A stretch of 64,000 bases of DNA from Robertmurraya massiliosenegalensis JC6 (GCF_000311725.1 NZ_HE978513.1:222252-286251); one strand, 5' to 3'. Shown: positions 18,590 through 28,329, numbered from the stretch's first letter. Program-made: numbers and translations. Notes: generated from the sequence alone by a model not told the origin.

Positions 18590-19473
18590 CAGTATCTCTT
18601 CTGATATTTATTCCGAATAAAGATTGCGACTGAATTCATTAAAAATAATATGAATAATAAAACGATAATCGAGCCCGCTGCTAAGTTAATATATTCAGCA
18701 ACTAATGCAGCATCGATCGTCCAATAATAAATCTGCATAGGCATGACTGTGAATCGATCAAATATTCCATCTGGTAATGGAATGATCAGCGCTGGAATCC
18801 CTAATACAACTAATGGTGCCGTTTCTCCAATTGCCCTAGATAATGCAAGGATGATTCCTGTTAAAATCCCTGGGATCGCTGCTGGTAAAACGACATTTTT
18901 GATCGTTTGCCACTTGGTTGCCCCCATTCCGTATGAGGCGTCCCGTAAATATTGAGGAACGGCGCGTATGGCTTCTTGGGCACTGACGACGACAATCGGA
19001 AGTACTAACAATGCCATTGTCAATCCACCGGCTAAAACAACTGAACCTAAGCCGAGACCCCTTACAAACACAGTCAACCCTAGTAATCCGAAAACAATTG
19101 ATGGTACACCAGCAAGATTGGATATATTTGTTTGGATAAAGGATTGAAAACGACCCTTCTTCGCAAATTCTTCAAGATAAATCGCTGTGCCAACCCCAAG
19201 AAAGAAAGTGACTGGCGCAACAACAATCATGAGCCAAAGAGTACCTGTAATCGCTCCAAGAATTCCTGCTTTCTCGGGATCCGTTGAAAGTTTATTGGTT
19301 AAAAAGTCAAAATCAATCCAGCCAATACTATCCTTAAAAACACGATAAATAAGGATAACGAGTACGACTAACCCGACTAAAGTGGCAAGGAAAAATAAGC
19401 GTTTCGCAAACTGATTCAAAAGTAAGCGTGAACCTAATTTTTTCTGGATTTGTCCTGAGTCAAAATATTTCAT
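18589..19473 (-). CDS. pstA: Phosphate ABC transporter permease PstA
   Basis: A 294-residue inner-membrane permease with six helices. The cytoplasmic coupling-helix motif is seen around [24 protein letters not shown], a stretch typical of PstA. It forms the channel with PstC and is driven by PstB. Its stop shares one base with the pstB start, and it begins two bases after pstC ends, so the three are translated as one unit. Confidence 0.94.
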   Translation of the reverse strand: MKYFDSGQIQKKLGSRLLLNQFAKRLFFLATLVGLVVLVILIYRVFKDSIGWIDFDFLTNKLSTDPEKAGILGAITGTLWLMIVVAPVTFFLGVGTAIYLEEFAKKGRFQSFIQTNISNLAGVPSIVFGLLGLTVFVRGLGLGSVVLAGGLTMALLVLPIVVVSAQEAIRAVPQYLRDASYGMGATKWQTIKNVVLPAAIPGILTGIILALSRAIGETAPLVVLGIPALIIPLPDGIFDRFTVMPMQIYYWTIDAALVAEYINLAAGSIIVLLFILFLMNSVAIFIRNKYQKRY

Positions 19474-19475
19474 TT

Positions 19476-20411
19476 TTAGTATTCCTCCCTAAATTTACGA
19501 GAGATATATTGGGCAATTAGGTTCATCACAAGGGTGAAGACGAATAGCGTCATCGCAACCGCATAAAGACTATAATAAAGTGTAGATCCAGCTGGCGCAT
19601 CACCGCCGGTTACCTCTACAATATAAGCGGTCATCGTTTGCATAGACTGCGTAAGGTCAAAGGTAAAGTTCTTTGAGCTTCCACTTGCAATTGTGACAAT
19701 CATGGTTTCTCCAATTGCACGAGAAATAGCAAGAACGAATGATGCCACGATCCCAGAAATGGCTGCAGGAACGATGACTTTCCACGTCACTTCTAGTTTC
19801 GTAGAGCCTAATGCAAGAGCACCTTCCCTCATGGAATTCGGAACTGCACCAAGGGCATCTTCCGATAGTGATGCCACCATTGGGATGATCATAATTCCCA
19901 TAACAATACCTGGACTCAAAATATTTGTTGGTTCTAAACCTGGTATTAAAGATCTTAAGATAGGAGTAACAAATGTAAGCGCAAAAAAGCCGTATACAAT
20001 TGTCGGAATTCCTGCAAGGATTTCCAAAATCGGCTTTACAACCTTCCGTACTTTCTCTGATGCATATTCACTTAAATAAACGGCAGTCATTAAGCCAATC
20101 GGTATTGCAACAACCATTGCGATCGCAGAGGAAATTAATGTACCTGTAAGTAGTGGGAGGACACCAAATTGTGCGTTCTGCCCTAGAGGCTTTAATATCG
20201 TACCTGTAAAAAATTCGACAAACGAAATCTCTCTGAAAAATGCAATTGTTTCAGATAAAAGCGTAACTAAAATGCCCAAAGTAGTTAGAATCGATATGAT
20301 TGCAATAACGAGCAATGCTTTGGGAATCATTTTTTCTACAATATTTGTTAAAGATGCTGATTTTTTATTTTCTTCGATCATCTTTCTTACTTGACCAATC
20401 GACTTTTCCAA
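19476..20411 (-). CDS. pstC: Phosphate ABC transporter permease PstC
   Basis: A 311-residue permease with a cytoplasmic N-terminus and six membrane helices. The coupling segment around AVPNSMREGALALGSTKLEV is the PstC version of the ABC permease loop. The extracellular loop between the last helices contains VTGGDAPAG. It lies 104 bp after pstS with no strong terminator between, so read-through from the Pho promoter is expected. Confidence 0.94.
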   Translation of the reverse strand: MEKSIGQVRKMIEENKKSASLTNIVEKMIPKALLVIAIISILTTLGILVTLLSETIAFFREISFVEFFTGTILKPLGQNAQFGVLPLLTGTLISSAIAMVVAIPIGLMTAVYLSEYASEKVRKVVKPILEILAGIPTIVYGFFALTFVTPILRSLIPGLEPTNILSPGIVMGIMIIPMVASLSEDALGAVPNSMREGALALGSTKLEVTWKVIVPAAISGIVASFVLAISRAIGETMIVTIASGSSKNFTFDLTQSMQTMTAYIVEVTGGDAPAGSTLYYSLYAVAMTLFVFTLVMNLIAQYISRKFREEY

Positions 20412-20515
20412 CGTAACTTGCCCCTTCCGAAAAAATTGACCCTATTTATATACAAGAAGGCATATATAAAACTCGAAAGACGAGAGGGGATTTCCCCACT
20501 CATCTTTCAAGTTCA

Positions 20516-21535
20516 TTATTTCAATCCATTTAATACATCAAGAGATGCCTGAACTTCATCATCTGTTAATGGGGCAAATCCTGTTTCTGATGCTACTGTT
20601 TGAGCATTTTCAACTGCATAGATTGCATAGTCTAGAACTTGTGGCTTTTCTTTTGCCATATTAACATTCAAGTATGTGAATACTGGACGTGTGAACGGGC
20701 TATAAGCAAAGTCTTCGCTTTCACCAATTGTCTCTAAGCTTGGTTCAACAGGACCATCGCCAAAGTCTACACTCACTGCTTGAAGCTTATCTTTGTTACT
20801 GTCATAGTATCCATATCCGAAGAACGCAATCGCATTTTTATCTTTTGATACTAGGTCAACTAGAATGGAATATTCCTGTTGAAGATTTGTATCAGCGTCG
20901 ATATCTTGCTCTTCAAGAATTGTTTCCCAGAAGAATTCGTAAGTTCCATGATTTTCGTTTGGACCCATTTTTGAAATTGGCTCATCTGGAAAATCAGGAC
21001 GAACATCAGACCAATTTTTGATTCCTTCACTATCTAAGAAGATTTTAATAAGCTCATCTCTTGTTAACTCTTTCGCCCAATCATTTTCTGGGTTAATAAC
21101 AAAAGTTAATCCGTCTAAAGCGACTTTAATTTCTTGAACTTCAATTCCTAATTCATCAGCTGTTGCTTTTTCTTCATCTTTGATTTGACGAGAGGCATCA
21201 TTGAAATCTGTTCCGCCTTCTTCAACTAAGAATTTTTTAAATCCTGCAGAAGTACCAGCACGACCTACTTCTACTGAAACACCTTCTTGTTCGTTGGTCA
21301 TATAGTTCTCAGCCATTTTTGCCATGAATGGGTAAACTGTACCAGAACCATCTATCACAACGCTACCTTCTAATTCAGTTTCTGCTTCTGCTGGCTCTTC
21401 AGTTTGAGGCTCGTTTCCAGTATTACTGTCATTACCTTCTGTTTCTTCAGCACTATCTGTGCCACCACATGCTGCAGCAACGGCGATTAGCGCTGCTAGG
21501 ATTAAAAATAAACCTAGTTTTTTAAGACTTTTCAT
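20516..21535 (-). CDS. pstS: Phosphate-binding lipoprotein PstS
   Basis: A 339-residue extracellular phosphate-binding protein. The signal peptide ends in the lipobox VAAAC, and an acidic Glu/Asn/Thr-rich linker follows. The binding domain has the family GSGTVYP and GRAGTSAGF phosphate-contact loops. I chose ATG 21533-21535, preceded by AGGGGGAAT. The frame is open further upstream, but the longer version would hide the signal peptide and overlap the Pho boxes. It is the first gene of pstS-C-A-B-phoU. Confidence 0.95.
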   Translation of the reverse strand: MKSLKKLGLFLILAALIAVAAACGGTDSAEETEGNDSNTGNEPQTEEPAEAETELEGSVVIDGSGTVYPFMAKMAENYMTNEQEGVSVEVGRAGTSAGFKKFLVEEGGTDFNDASRQIKDEEKATADELGIEVQEIKVALDGLTFVINPENDWAKELTRDELIKIFLDSEGIKNWSDVRPDFPDEPISKMGPNENHGTYEFFWETILEEQDIDADTNLQQEYSILVDLVSKDKNAIAFFGYGYYDSNKDKLQAVSVDFGDGPVEPSLETIGESEDFAYSPFTRPVFTYLNVNMAKEKPQVLDYAIYAVENAQTVASETGFAPLTDDEVQASLDVLNGLK

Positions 21536-21580
21536 TTCTTTAATTCCCCCTAAGAGTGTTGGTGGTTTTGTCCTACGTGT

Positions 21581-21659
21581 ATTAGAATAACGCTTAACTG
21601 TAAAAGGGATTTTAATGAAATGTAAAGGTTGTGTAAATATGCGGTAAATGTAGGTAAAA
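21581..21659 (-). promoter_or_regulatory. PhoP-dependent promoter of the pst operon
   Basis: Reading the minus strand toward pstS, TTTACA-like hexamers start at exact 11-bp steps. Plus-strand coordinates are 21643-21648 (TTTACC), 21632-21637 (TTTACA), 21621-21626 (TTTACA), 21610-21615 (TTAAAA) and 21599-21604 (TTTACA). A sixth, TTTACC, lies at 21653-21658, one base out of phase. A TCTAAT -10 box is at 21581-21586, 12 bases beyond the last hexamer. This is the known layout of Bacillus PhoP-activated promoters, where tandem TT(A/T/C)ACA repeats replace the -35 box. The start site would be near 21575. Confidence 0.88.
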
Positions 21660-21716
21660 GTCGAATTTTTGGGACACACTATTTGTTTACCCTGCATATG
21701 AATAATAAGTTTAAAA

Positions 21717-21750
21717 GTAAAAAACTGCCCTTCCAACATGGAAAGGCAGT
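21717..21750 (-). terminator. Terminator of pbpA
   Basis: ACTGCC and TTCCA pair with TGGAA and GGCAGT around a small bulge. Six U follow on the minus strand. It lies eight bases after the pbpA stop. Confidence 0.85.
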
Positions 21751-21757
21751 AAAAAGT

Positions 21758-23917
21758 TTATTCCTCTTCAGTTTCTTCTTGCTCATCGTTCATCTCATCA
21801 TTTTCAACAACAGAATGATTGTTTAGCTTTGCTTCTTCTCTTGTTTTCTTTAATTCGAAGTAAGCATCTAATGCTTTACGCCCAATCTGTGTATTAGCAG
21901 AGTGGCCGCCGCTTCTGCCCTGATAGGCCCATGGGACAACAACAGCGATCGCAACCTCTGGGTTCTTATGTGGCGCATAGCCAACAAAGCTTAAATTCAT
22001 AACTTCAGGCGGAACCTCAAATCTACTTCTTTCAGGTCCATCGTAAAAGCCTTGAGCAGTTCCGGTCTTACCTGCTGGGGAATAAGAAGCGGTGCGGAAC
22101 TTCCCATAGGCCGTACCTTCTGGATGCTGGGTAACTTGACGGAAGCCTTCATGGATAATATCCATCCAACCATCCTCAAGGTTAATGCGATTAAGAACAG
22201 TAGGTTTTATTTCTTCTATTACTGGACCAAGTTCATTTGTTTCCATTAACGGAGCCCGAATCTCTTTTACCATACGTGGTTGAATTCGATTTCCTCCGTT
22301 TGCAATCGTTGACACGTATTGTGCTAATTGCAATGGTGTGTAAGTGTCATACTGACCTATGGATAAAAAGAGTAATAGTCCAGGATCTTTTAAAGGACCT
22401 TCATAGCCCGTTGATTCATTCGGCAAATCAATTCCTGTCCTTGTGCCAAGACCAAATTGGGCAAACGAATCTCGAATCGTATCAAATGCTTTCGTATTAA
22501 TTGGTAATGGTTTTTCGTATTGATATCTACCTTCACCGATCTCAATTGCCGTCTTAAACATATAAACGTTGGATGATACTCTAAGTGCACGAATATCATT
22601 GACGTTACCAAAATTTTTCCATGAACTCATTTCTGGTGTTTGAGCAATTTTCAACGGTTCATCATAAAAGACTGTCCCAGGTTTAATGGCACCAGTTTGA
22701 TAACCAGTTAAGATCGTCGCTCCCTTAACGGTTGAACCGACATTGTAGGAGGTTGAAATATTTCCTAACGCAAAATCCTTCATTTCGGTTTTTCCGGTCT
22801 CCGAGTTTTTCCCAATCTGCTTGCCAGCCATTGTCAAAACATCGCCCGTATTCGGATCCATCATTACGACAAATGCACGATCCAGCAATTCCGTTCTTGC
22901 TGTTTTCTTTGCATCCCTTAATTCTTCTTCAATAATGGATTCCACAGCAAGCTGTAAATCCATATCAATCGTTAATACGAGGTCTTTTCCTCTTTGGCCT
23001 TCCGATATAACCTCAGTTTCAATAACCTTCCCTGATTTATCGGTAATATTTTTCACCTTTGCTTTTTGACCGTGCAAAACATCTTCATATTGCTTTTCAA
23101 TGTAACTTATCCCAACTCGATCATTACGGTTATAATCTCTTGCTAAATAATAATCAAGCTCTTCCTTTGGAATTCCTTTGTCTGAATCCGTAACGTTTCC
23201 TAATACAGTCCTTAGTGTATTGCCAAAAACATAGGAACGTTCCCAATCTGTTGTCGTATCAACACCAGGGAGATATTGTAAATTCTCACTTACTAGAGCA
23301 AATTCAGTTTGTGTCACATCTTCATTTTTAACAATTTGTGGTGTCAAAGCATAACCGCTGCTGAAAGCGCGATATATCGCTAAGATTTCTAAATCTTGAG
23401 CTGATAATTCGTTAAGTTCCTCATCTGTAATTCGCTCAAGTTGAAGATTATATGCTGCTTTATTATATTCTTTCGTATCAAGCTCTTCTTTTAATTTTTC
23501 ATGTTCTTCTTCAGACACTTTATCTGCAGCCCGTGCCGGGTTTTTGGTTATCCAATAATCTTTTTTATCTCTCTCTTGGACCTTTTCAGGCTTAAGCTCG
23601 ATTAATTTTGCTAATCGTTCGGCAACCTCAAGCATTTCACTTTGGCTCGCTCCAAAATTAGTGTAAGTAATAGCGTTTTTTGGAGTATTATCAACAATTA
23701 CCTTTCCGTTTGTATCATACATTTTTCCTCTTGGAACAGGGTTATTGACTGTAATATCCTCTGTTCTTTCAATTTCACGCTTATAGTCATCTCCATAAAC
23801 GATTTGAACAACTCCAAGGCGTAGAATTAAAACAGAAAATAGAAAAAACACGACAAAAAACAATAAATTCAAACGGACGGGTATGATTTTCTTTTTCTTT
23901 TTTTCATTTTGTACCAT
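21758..23917 (-). CDS. pbpA: Class B penicillin-binding protein (PBP2A type)
   Basis: A 719-residue peptidoglycan transpeptidase. One N-terminal membrane helix (about 14-34) is followed by the dimerisation/pedestal domain. The transpeptidase domain has the active serine in STVKGA, the SSN motif (VSSNVYM) and KTGTAQ. In B. subtilis PbpA supports rod shape and spore outgrowth. The acidic tail ending in EETEEE is unstructured. The length is close to the usual 716. It is a single-gene unit between pstS and yqgE. Confidence 0.92.
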   Translation of the reverse strand: MVQNEKKKKKIIPVRLNLLFFVVFFLFSVLILRLGVVQIVYGDDYKREIERTEDITVNNPVPRGKMYDTNGKVIVDNTPKNAITYTNFGASQSEMLEVAERLAKLIELKPEKVQERDKKDYWITKNPARAADKVSEEEHEKLKEELDTKEYNKAAYNLQLERITDEELNELSAQDLEILAIYRAFSSGYALTPQIVKNEDVTQTEFALVSENLQYLPGVDTTTDWERSYVFGNTLRTVLGNVTDSDKGIPKEELDYYLARDYNRNDRVGISYIEKQYEDVLHGQKAKVKNITDKSGKVIETEVISEGQRGKDLVLTIDMDLQLAVESIIEEELRDAKKTARTELLDRAFVVMMDPNTGDVLTMAGKQIGKNSETGKTEMKDFALGNISTSYNVGSTVKGATILTGYQTGAIKPGTVFYDEPLKIAQTPEMSSWKNFGNVNDIRALRVSSNVYMFKTAIEIGEGRYQYEKPLPINTKAFDTIRDSFAQFGLGTRTGIDLPNESTGYEGPLKDPGLLLFLSIGQYDTYTPLQLAQYVSTIANGGNRIQPRMVKEIRAPLMETNELGPVIEEIKPTVLNRINLEDGWMDIIHEGFRQVTQHPEGTAYGKFRTASYSPAGKTGTAQGFYDGPERSRFEVPPEVMNLSFVGYAPHKNPEVAIAVVVPWAYQGRSGGHSANTQIGRKALDAYFELKKTREEAKLNNHSVVENDEMNDEQEETEEE

Positions 23918-24032
23918 TCAGCAAACCTTCTTCCTAGTTGCAACATAACCTTTTTCATTGTAAAGGAAACGACCTCAAATTTCTATTAGTATGCAACAAA
24001 AAGATTCATCTTCTTCGATAAAAAACCATTTT

Positions 24033-24062
24033 AAAAAGGAAAGGGCTCCCCCTCTCCTTTTT
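24033..24062 (-). terminator. Terminator directly after yqgE
   Basis: AAAAAGGA pairs with TCCTTTTT, and the inner AGGG with CCCT, on the minus strand. It begins at the base after the yqgE stop codon. Confidence 0.75.
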
Positions 24063-25274
24063 CTATGTTAGCTTGACTTTTCGAATGAATAAATAGATCA
24101 ATGTGTGTCCCGCTCCGAGCAAAAGCAACAGAATAGGGATCACTTTGTCTGGATCATACAATGATATTCCAATGATAAACAAGATTATCGACAAAACCCG
24201 ACCAGCATTTAAAAAGATTTCCTTTACGACAATATACTCAATTCTCATCTCTGCAGCTTTCCATCCGCTACCGATGACATCGTACGTCATCGACATATAT
24301 GGCACAAGCAAAAGTGGATAGGCGATCGCAATCACGCCAGCGTAAATAAGAAGACGTACATAAGTTGGATCAAAGACAATGAGAAAGATGGATAAGTATA
24401 AAATGATTCCTCCAGTCAAGATCGCTTTTTTCCTCATTTCTTTTTTGATCGACCTAGAAACGAGGTAGTAAGCCACAAATGCAACTCCTGAATTAATTAA
24501 ACCAAAAGTTCCTAAGGACAATTCACTACCTGTAGCGATAAAAACAAAAACGGAGATAATGAACGCAAAAGTACCCTCGCGAAGACCTTGAAAAAAATGG
24601 GCATTGTTAATGAGCTTCCAATTCTTGTTATGTTTTCTTTCCTGTAGGATTCGAACAAAGTAATATTTCCCTTTTGCTGGTCTTCTTTTCAGCGAAAAAC
24701 TTAAGAATACAGCTAAGGAAAACAATCCAAGTGATATTCCAAACACGATTGAATAACCAATGAATTTCTCCATTTTAGAAATGATGAAACCAGCAGCAAT
24801 AGGACCGATCATCCCACCCACCGACGATAAGATGCCTAAAAAGCCATTAAAAAAATCTCTTGTCTCCGGTTCAGTAATTTCAAAAGTGAGTACATTATAA
24901 GCCAGCCAGTAAAACCCGTAGCCTATCCCTAATAAGGCACCAAGTAGAAGTAAATACTTGGATGCATTCGTCCCAATCATTAAAACGGTCAAATAAAAGA
25001 GGGCTAAAAAAATGACACCGATCCGAAGCACAATCACTCTGTCAATTTTCTTAGCCCACCTACCAGCAAGAATAAACGTAATTGGCTGTAATACGACGAC
25101 AGCTAAATTGTACATCCCTAGATCTCGAAATTCACCAGATTGTTTCCATAAATAAATATTTACAAACGTATTAGACAGAGCAATGCTAAGGGAGTATAAT
25201 CCCCCAATCATTAGTAGCAAAGATAAATCTCTTGTTAGTTCCACATCACCAAGCAGTTTATTTTTTTTACTCAT
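24063..25274 (-). CDS. yqgE: MFS transporter YqgE
   Basis: A 403-residue major facilitator superfamily protein with about twelve membrane helices. A cytoplasmic, basic central loop (SLKRRPAKGKYYFVR) separates the two halves. The substrate is unknown. Its place between pbpA and sodA matches B. subtilis YqgE. The ATG has a GGGGAGAAT site in front. It forms its own transcription unit, with the sodA terminator upstream and its own terminator at the stop. Confidence 0.82.
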   Translation of the reverse strand: MSKKNKLLGDVELTRDLSLLLMIGGLYSLSIALSNTFVNIYLWKQSGEFRDLGMYNLAVVVLQPITFILAGRWAKKIDRVIVLRIGVIFLALFYLTVLMIGTNASKYLLLLGALLGIGYGFYWLAYNVLTFEITEPETRDFFNGFLGILSSVGGMIGPIAAGFIISKMEKFIGYSIVFGISLGLFSLAVFLSFSLKRRPAKGKYYFVRILQERKHNKNWKLINNAHFFQGLREGTFAFIISVFVFIATGSELSLGTFGLINSGVAFVAYYLVSRSIKKEMRKKAILTGGIILYLSIFLIVFDPTYVRLLIYAGVIAIAYPLLLVPYMSMTYDVIGSGWKAAEMRIEYIVVKEIFLNAGRVLSIILFIIGISLYDPDKVIPILLLLLGAGHTLIYLFIRKVKLT

Positions 25275-25344
25275 TAAATTCTCCCCTTTATATCTAAGGG
25301 GTAGTTTCTAACAAACAGACTATGATTATGCACAATTAAGTCGA

Positions 25345-25378
25345 TCAAAAAAAGCAGAAGGAAGAATCCCTCTGCTTT
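25345..25378 (-). terminator. Terminator of sodA
   Basis: AAAGCAGA pairs with TCTGCTTT, with an inner GGA/TCC. Seven U follow on the minus strand, 12 bases after the sodA stop. Confidence 0.85.
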
Positions 25379-25390
25379 TACCTAGTTAAA

Positions 25391-25999
25391 TTATTTTGCA
25401 GCGCTGTAACGCTTTGCCACTTCATCCCAGTTAACTACATTCCAAAATGCACCGATGTAGTCAGGACGACGGTTTTGATAGTTTAAATAGTAAGCATGCT
25501 CCCAGACATCAAGACCTAAAACAGGAGTCTTACCTTCCATTAAAGGAGAATCTTGGTTTGGTGTGCTTGTTACTTCTAACTCACCATTATTCACTACTAA
25601 CCAAGCCCAGCCTGAACCGAAACGGGTTGTAGCCGCTTTAGCGAACTCTGCCTTAAAATGATCAAAGCTTCCAAATTTAGCGGTAATCGCATCAGCTAAT
25701 TCTCCTGCTGGAGCGCCACCGCCATTTGGTGAAAGAATTGTCCAGAATAGAGAGTGGTTAGCATGTCCACCACCATTATTGCGTACAGCAGTACGAGCAG
25801 CCTCTGGAACCGCATCAAGATTCGCTACAACTTCTTCAACTGATTTCGATAGCAATTCTTCATTTCCTTCTAAAGCAGCATTTAAGTTCGTTACATATGT
25901 GTTGTGATGCTTTGTGTGGTGAATATTCATCGTCTCTTTGTCGATATGTGGTTCTAGTGCATCGTAAGCGTAAGGTAATTGTGGTAATTCAAAAGCCAT
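25391..25999 (-). CDS. sodA: Manganese superoxide dismutase
   Basis: A 202-residue cytoplasmic Fe/Mn-type superoxide dismutase. The metal ligands are visible in [11 protein letters not shown] (two histidines region), in the SLFWTIL region and in [13 protein letters not shown] (Asp and His). Gly-Gly residues of the manganese form surround the GGGGAP stretch. The start is ATG 25997-25999 ([10 protein letters not shown]) after GGGAGGAA. The frame stays open upstream, but that extension would be unlike any family member. Confidence 0.94.
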   Translation of the reverse strand: MAFELPQLPYAYDALEPHIDKETMNIHHTKHHNTYVTNLNAALEGNEELLSKSVEEVVANLDAVPEAARTAVRNNGGGHANHSLFWTILSPNGGGAPAGELADAITAKFGSFDHFKAEFAKAATTRFGSGWAWLVVNNGELEVTSTPNQDSPLMEGKTPVLGLDVWEHAYYLNYQNRRPDYIGAFWNVVNWDEVAKRYSAAK

Positions 26000-26398
26000 T
26001 GTTAATTCCTCCCTATGTAATATAAAATAGTTTAGAAATATTCTTATTCTAACTAAGAAATATTTCCAATGTTCTAAGTTAAGATTACCAAAGTCAAAAA
26101 TTCCTTTCAAACAAATTGACTTGGGTAACATAACTATTATTTCCTATCCACTTGATTATATTCCACATTCATTTTCTATTTCCTTCTATTAGTTGTAAGT
26201 TTTTATCACAAAGTTCAATAAATTGTCAAGAGTTGATAATTCCTTACATATCAACGTTTTCAGTGATAAACACCGTAACAATAGAGATTTCTAGTGTTCA
26301 ACGATATTGACAGTCATGCGATATTTTTCTAAAGTCAAAAGTGAAGAATATCACAATTGATTTAAACAAAATGAAAATTTGAAAATTGGAGTGAGATC
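26000..26398. other. Divergent sodA / fnr intergenic region
   Basis: This 399-bp A+T-rich stretch separates the divergent sodA and fnr genes. It holds both promoters, but neither has a clear -35/-10 pair. The only distinct signal is the FNR/CRP-type site at 26340-26355. I see no small gene or structured RNA. Confidence 0.6.
26340..26355. promoter_or_regulatory. FNR/CRP-type operator before fnr
   Basis: AGTGA-N6-TCACA matches the FNR/CRP consensus TGTGA-N6-TCACA at 9 of 10 positions. It ends 43 bases before the fnr start, a spacing that would suit autoregulation. Confidence 0.5.
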
Positions 26399-27094
26399 AT
26401 GAAAGAGTCCACTATCTCTCTATATAGCCTCCTCATACAAGAATTTATTGATAAAGAAACGATCCAAAAGTATAAAGCAGGAACGATTTTATTCAACGAA
26501 AGAGATTCCGTTGATCATATTTTCATATTGTTGCGAGGGAGTGTAGCACTTGGCCGCGTTCATATGAAAGGGAAAGAATTCATTTTGAAAATCTTATCTG
26601 GCGAAGAATTGATTATCGAATACCAGTTATTCAAACCGCAAGCGAAATACCATTTTTATGCGAAGACATTTACCGATTGTGAAATGCTAATGATTAAACG
26701 AGCTGATTTCGAAGAATTCGTTCATAGTAATCAGCTTGTCTTAAATGCATTATCCTCATGGTTAAGCACACGATATTTAAAAGCGCAAATGAAATGTCAA
26801 GATTTAATGATGAATGGGAAAAAGGGTGGCCTCTACTCCATTCTCATCCGCTTATGTAATAGTTACGGGGTGATGACGGATGAAGGAATCCTCATCGATT
26901 TACCTCTCACACATCAAGAACTAGCTAATTTCACTTATGGCACAAGAGAAGTGATTCAAAGGATGTTAAAGGATCTCCGTGAAAAAGATGTCATTTCGTA
27001 CAATCAACAAAAGTTAACCATTAAAAATATTAGCTATTTAAAAGAAAGTGTCGATTGTCAGAACTGTCCTTATGAAATTTGTGGAATAAACTAA
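26399..27094 (+). CDS. fnr: FNR-type oxygen-sensing regulator
   Basis: A 231-residue Crp/Fnr-family regulator: cyclic-nucleotide-binding-fold domain (about 20-125), dimerisation helix, and winged helix (about 165-215) with recognition helix TYGTREVIQRM. The C-terminus has C220-x2-C223-x4-C228 in DCQNCPYEICGIN. That is the same spacing as the three cluster cysteines of B. subtilis Fnr, which sit at its extreme C-terminus and bind a 4Fe-4S cluster with one aspartate. The GKKGGLYSILIRLCNSYGV region also matches that protein closely. It probably activates anaerobic genes when oxygen is low. In B. subtilis fnr lies beside narK; here it is next to sodA. Confidence 0.78.
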   Translation: MKESTISLYSLLIQEFIDKETIQKYKAGTILFNERDSVDHIFILLRGSVALGRVHMKGKEFILKILSGEELIIEYQLFKPQAKYHFYAKTFTDCEMLMIKRADFEEFVHSNQLVLNALSSWLSTRYLKAQMKCQDLMMNGKKGGLYSILIRLCNSYGVMTDEGILIDLPLTHQELANFTYGTREVIQRMLKDLREKDVISYNQQKLTIKNISYLKESVDCQNCPYEICGIN

Positions 27095-27103
27095 GCATAA
27101 TTG

Positions 27104-27142
27104 ACCAGATATGAAAGGCATTTTGCCCATATCTGGTTTTTT
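27104..27142 (+). terminator. Terminator of fnr
   Basis: ACCAGATATG pairs with CATATCTGGT across a 14-nt loop, followed by TTTTTTCC on the plus strand, ten bases after the fnr stop. It converges on yqgC. Confidence 0.85.
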
Positions 27143-27145
27143 CCT

Positions 27146-27628
27146 TTATGTCACGATGACAAAGAAATAAATGATCATTAACGCTTGAATTAAGCCCTTC
27201 GTAACAACACTGCTTATAAAGCCTATGACAGAGCCAAATCCAATGGTAATCCCCTCTTTAAATCCTTTTTTATTGACGATCCATTCAGCAAGTACCGCCC
27301 CTAGAAAAGGACCAATGATAATTCCGAGAAAAGGAATTACAAAGGGACCTACTAATATCCCAATGGTACTTCCCCAAATTCCAGCTTTCGATCCACCGTA
27401 TTTTTTTATCCCCAGCAAATTTGCGACAAAGTCAGCGACAAATAATAAGATGATCAGTAACCCTTGCACAACCCAGAAGAACCAATTAAATGGTTCAAAG
27501 CTGAAAAATAATCCGTATAAAATGTATCCTCCCAGTATAAAGAGAACGCTTGGAACGATCGGATAAATTAATCCTATAAAAGAAATCACGAACAACGCAA
27601 TAATCATGGTCCAAAATAATATCTCCAT
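27146..27628 (-). CDS. yqgC: DUF456 membrane protein (YqgC)
   Basis: A 160-residue protein with four or five membrane helices and the DUF456 pattern of glycine-rich helices (GSTIGILVGPFVIPFLGIIIGPFLGAV region, residues 85-110). Function is unknown. Its place near sodA matches B. subtilis yqgC. It is separated from the methyltransferase gene upstream by about 39 bp on the same strand, so the two may share a transcript. Confidence 0.8.
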   Translation of the reverse strand: MEILFWTMIIALFVISFIGLIYPIVPSVLFILGGYILYGLFFSFEPFNWFFWVVQGLLIILLFVADFVANLLGIKKYGGSKAGIWGSTIGILVGPFVIPFLGIIIGPFLGAVLAEWIVNKKGFKEGITIGFGSVIGFISSVVTKGLIQALMIIYFFVIVT

Positions 27629-27667
27629 AGTTCAACTCCTCTTTCAATACGAGTCAACGTTTTACGA

Positions 27668-28294
27668 TTATTGTTTCTGACATTTTATCATTAAGAATGT
27701 AAATGGCGGTTTACTTTCATTATTTTTATGCGGCTCAACTACTTTAGAAACTTCTATTTGTCCATATTCCTCAAATTCATCTTTGATGGAATCTTCATCA
27801 TAAAAAAACATTTTTACCCCGTCCATGATTTCGAAATAGTCCTTATCTAATTGTTTGCCTTTTCCATACATTGGAGCTTCTTTTGAAATCGTAGTGAAAA
27901 TCATATACCCATTCGGTTTTAATTGATCATAGCAATCTTTGATAAACTTAGCTCTCTCACTTTTATTCAATAAATGAAGAAGTGCGTAACAGAATATACC
28001 ATCATAAAGCTTATCTTCAAAAGGCATGTCCGTTACCGAACCATGAAAAATAGATGCATGAAGCTCATTTTCCCTTGCCAGTTCAATCGCAGTTTGAGAT
28101 ATTTCAATACCTGTTACGTTTATTCCATTATCGATAAAAATCTTTGCATTTCTACCATATCCAATACCAGGTATTAGTATATCCTTAACTTTCTGTTTAA
28201 GAAAAAAATCTTTTGTTACGATTGCGGAATCTGCTGGTTCAAATCCCCACATCATTTGATTTTCGATAAAGCTCATTTCCCAAAATTCAGCCAT
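27668..28294 (-). CDS. Class I SAM-dependent methyltransferase
   Basis: A 208-residue small-molecule-type methyltransferase. Motif I is PGIGYGRNA (residues 43-51), the acidic loop after strand 2 is VTGIEIS, and the FCYALLHLL segment follows strand 4. The substrate is unknown; the size and the WGFEPADSA N-terminus resemble thiol or tellurite-type methyltransferases, but this is only a likeness. It lies between the Na/Pi cotransporter and yqgC, where B. subtilis has no counterpart that I recall. The ATG has an AAGGAG site. Confidence 0.75.
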   Translation of the reverse strand: MAEFWEMSFIENQMMWGFEPADSAIVTKDFFLKQKVKDILIPGIGYGRNAKIFIDNGINVTGIEISQTAIELARENELHASIFHGSVTDMPFEDKLYDGIFCYALLHLLNKSERAKFIKDCYDQLKPNGYMIFTTISKEAPMYGKGKQLDKDYFEIMDGVKMFFYDEDSIKDEFEEYGQIEVSKVVEPHKNNESKPPFTFLMIKCQKQ

Positions 28295-28329
28295 ACAAAT
28301 AATCTCCTTTATACTATTTTCTCAAAATA

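Noticed and set aside
26000-26150. PerR or Fur box upstream of sodA
   Set aside because: There are many TTCTTA/TAAGAA-type words, but no 15-bp PerR or 19-bp Fur dyad.
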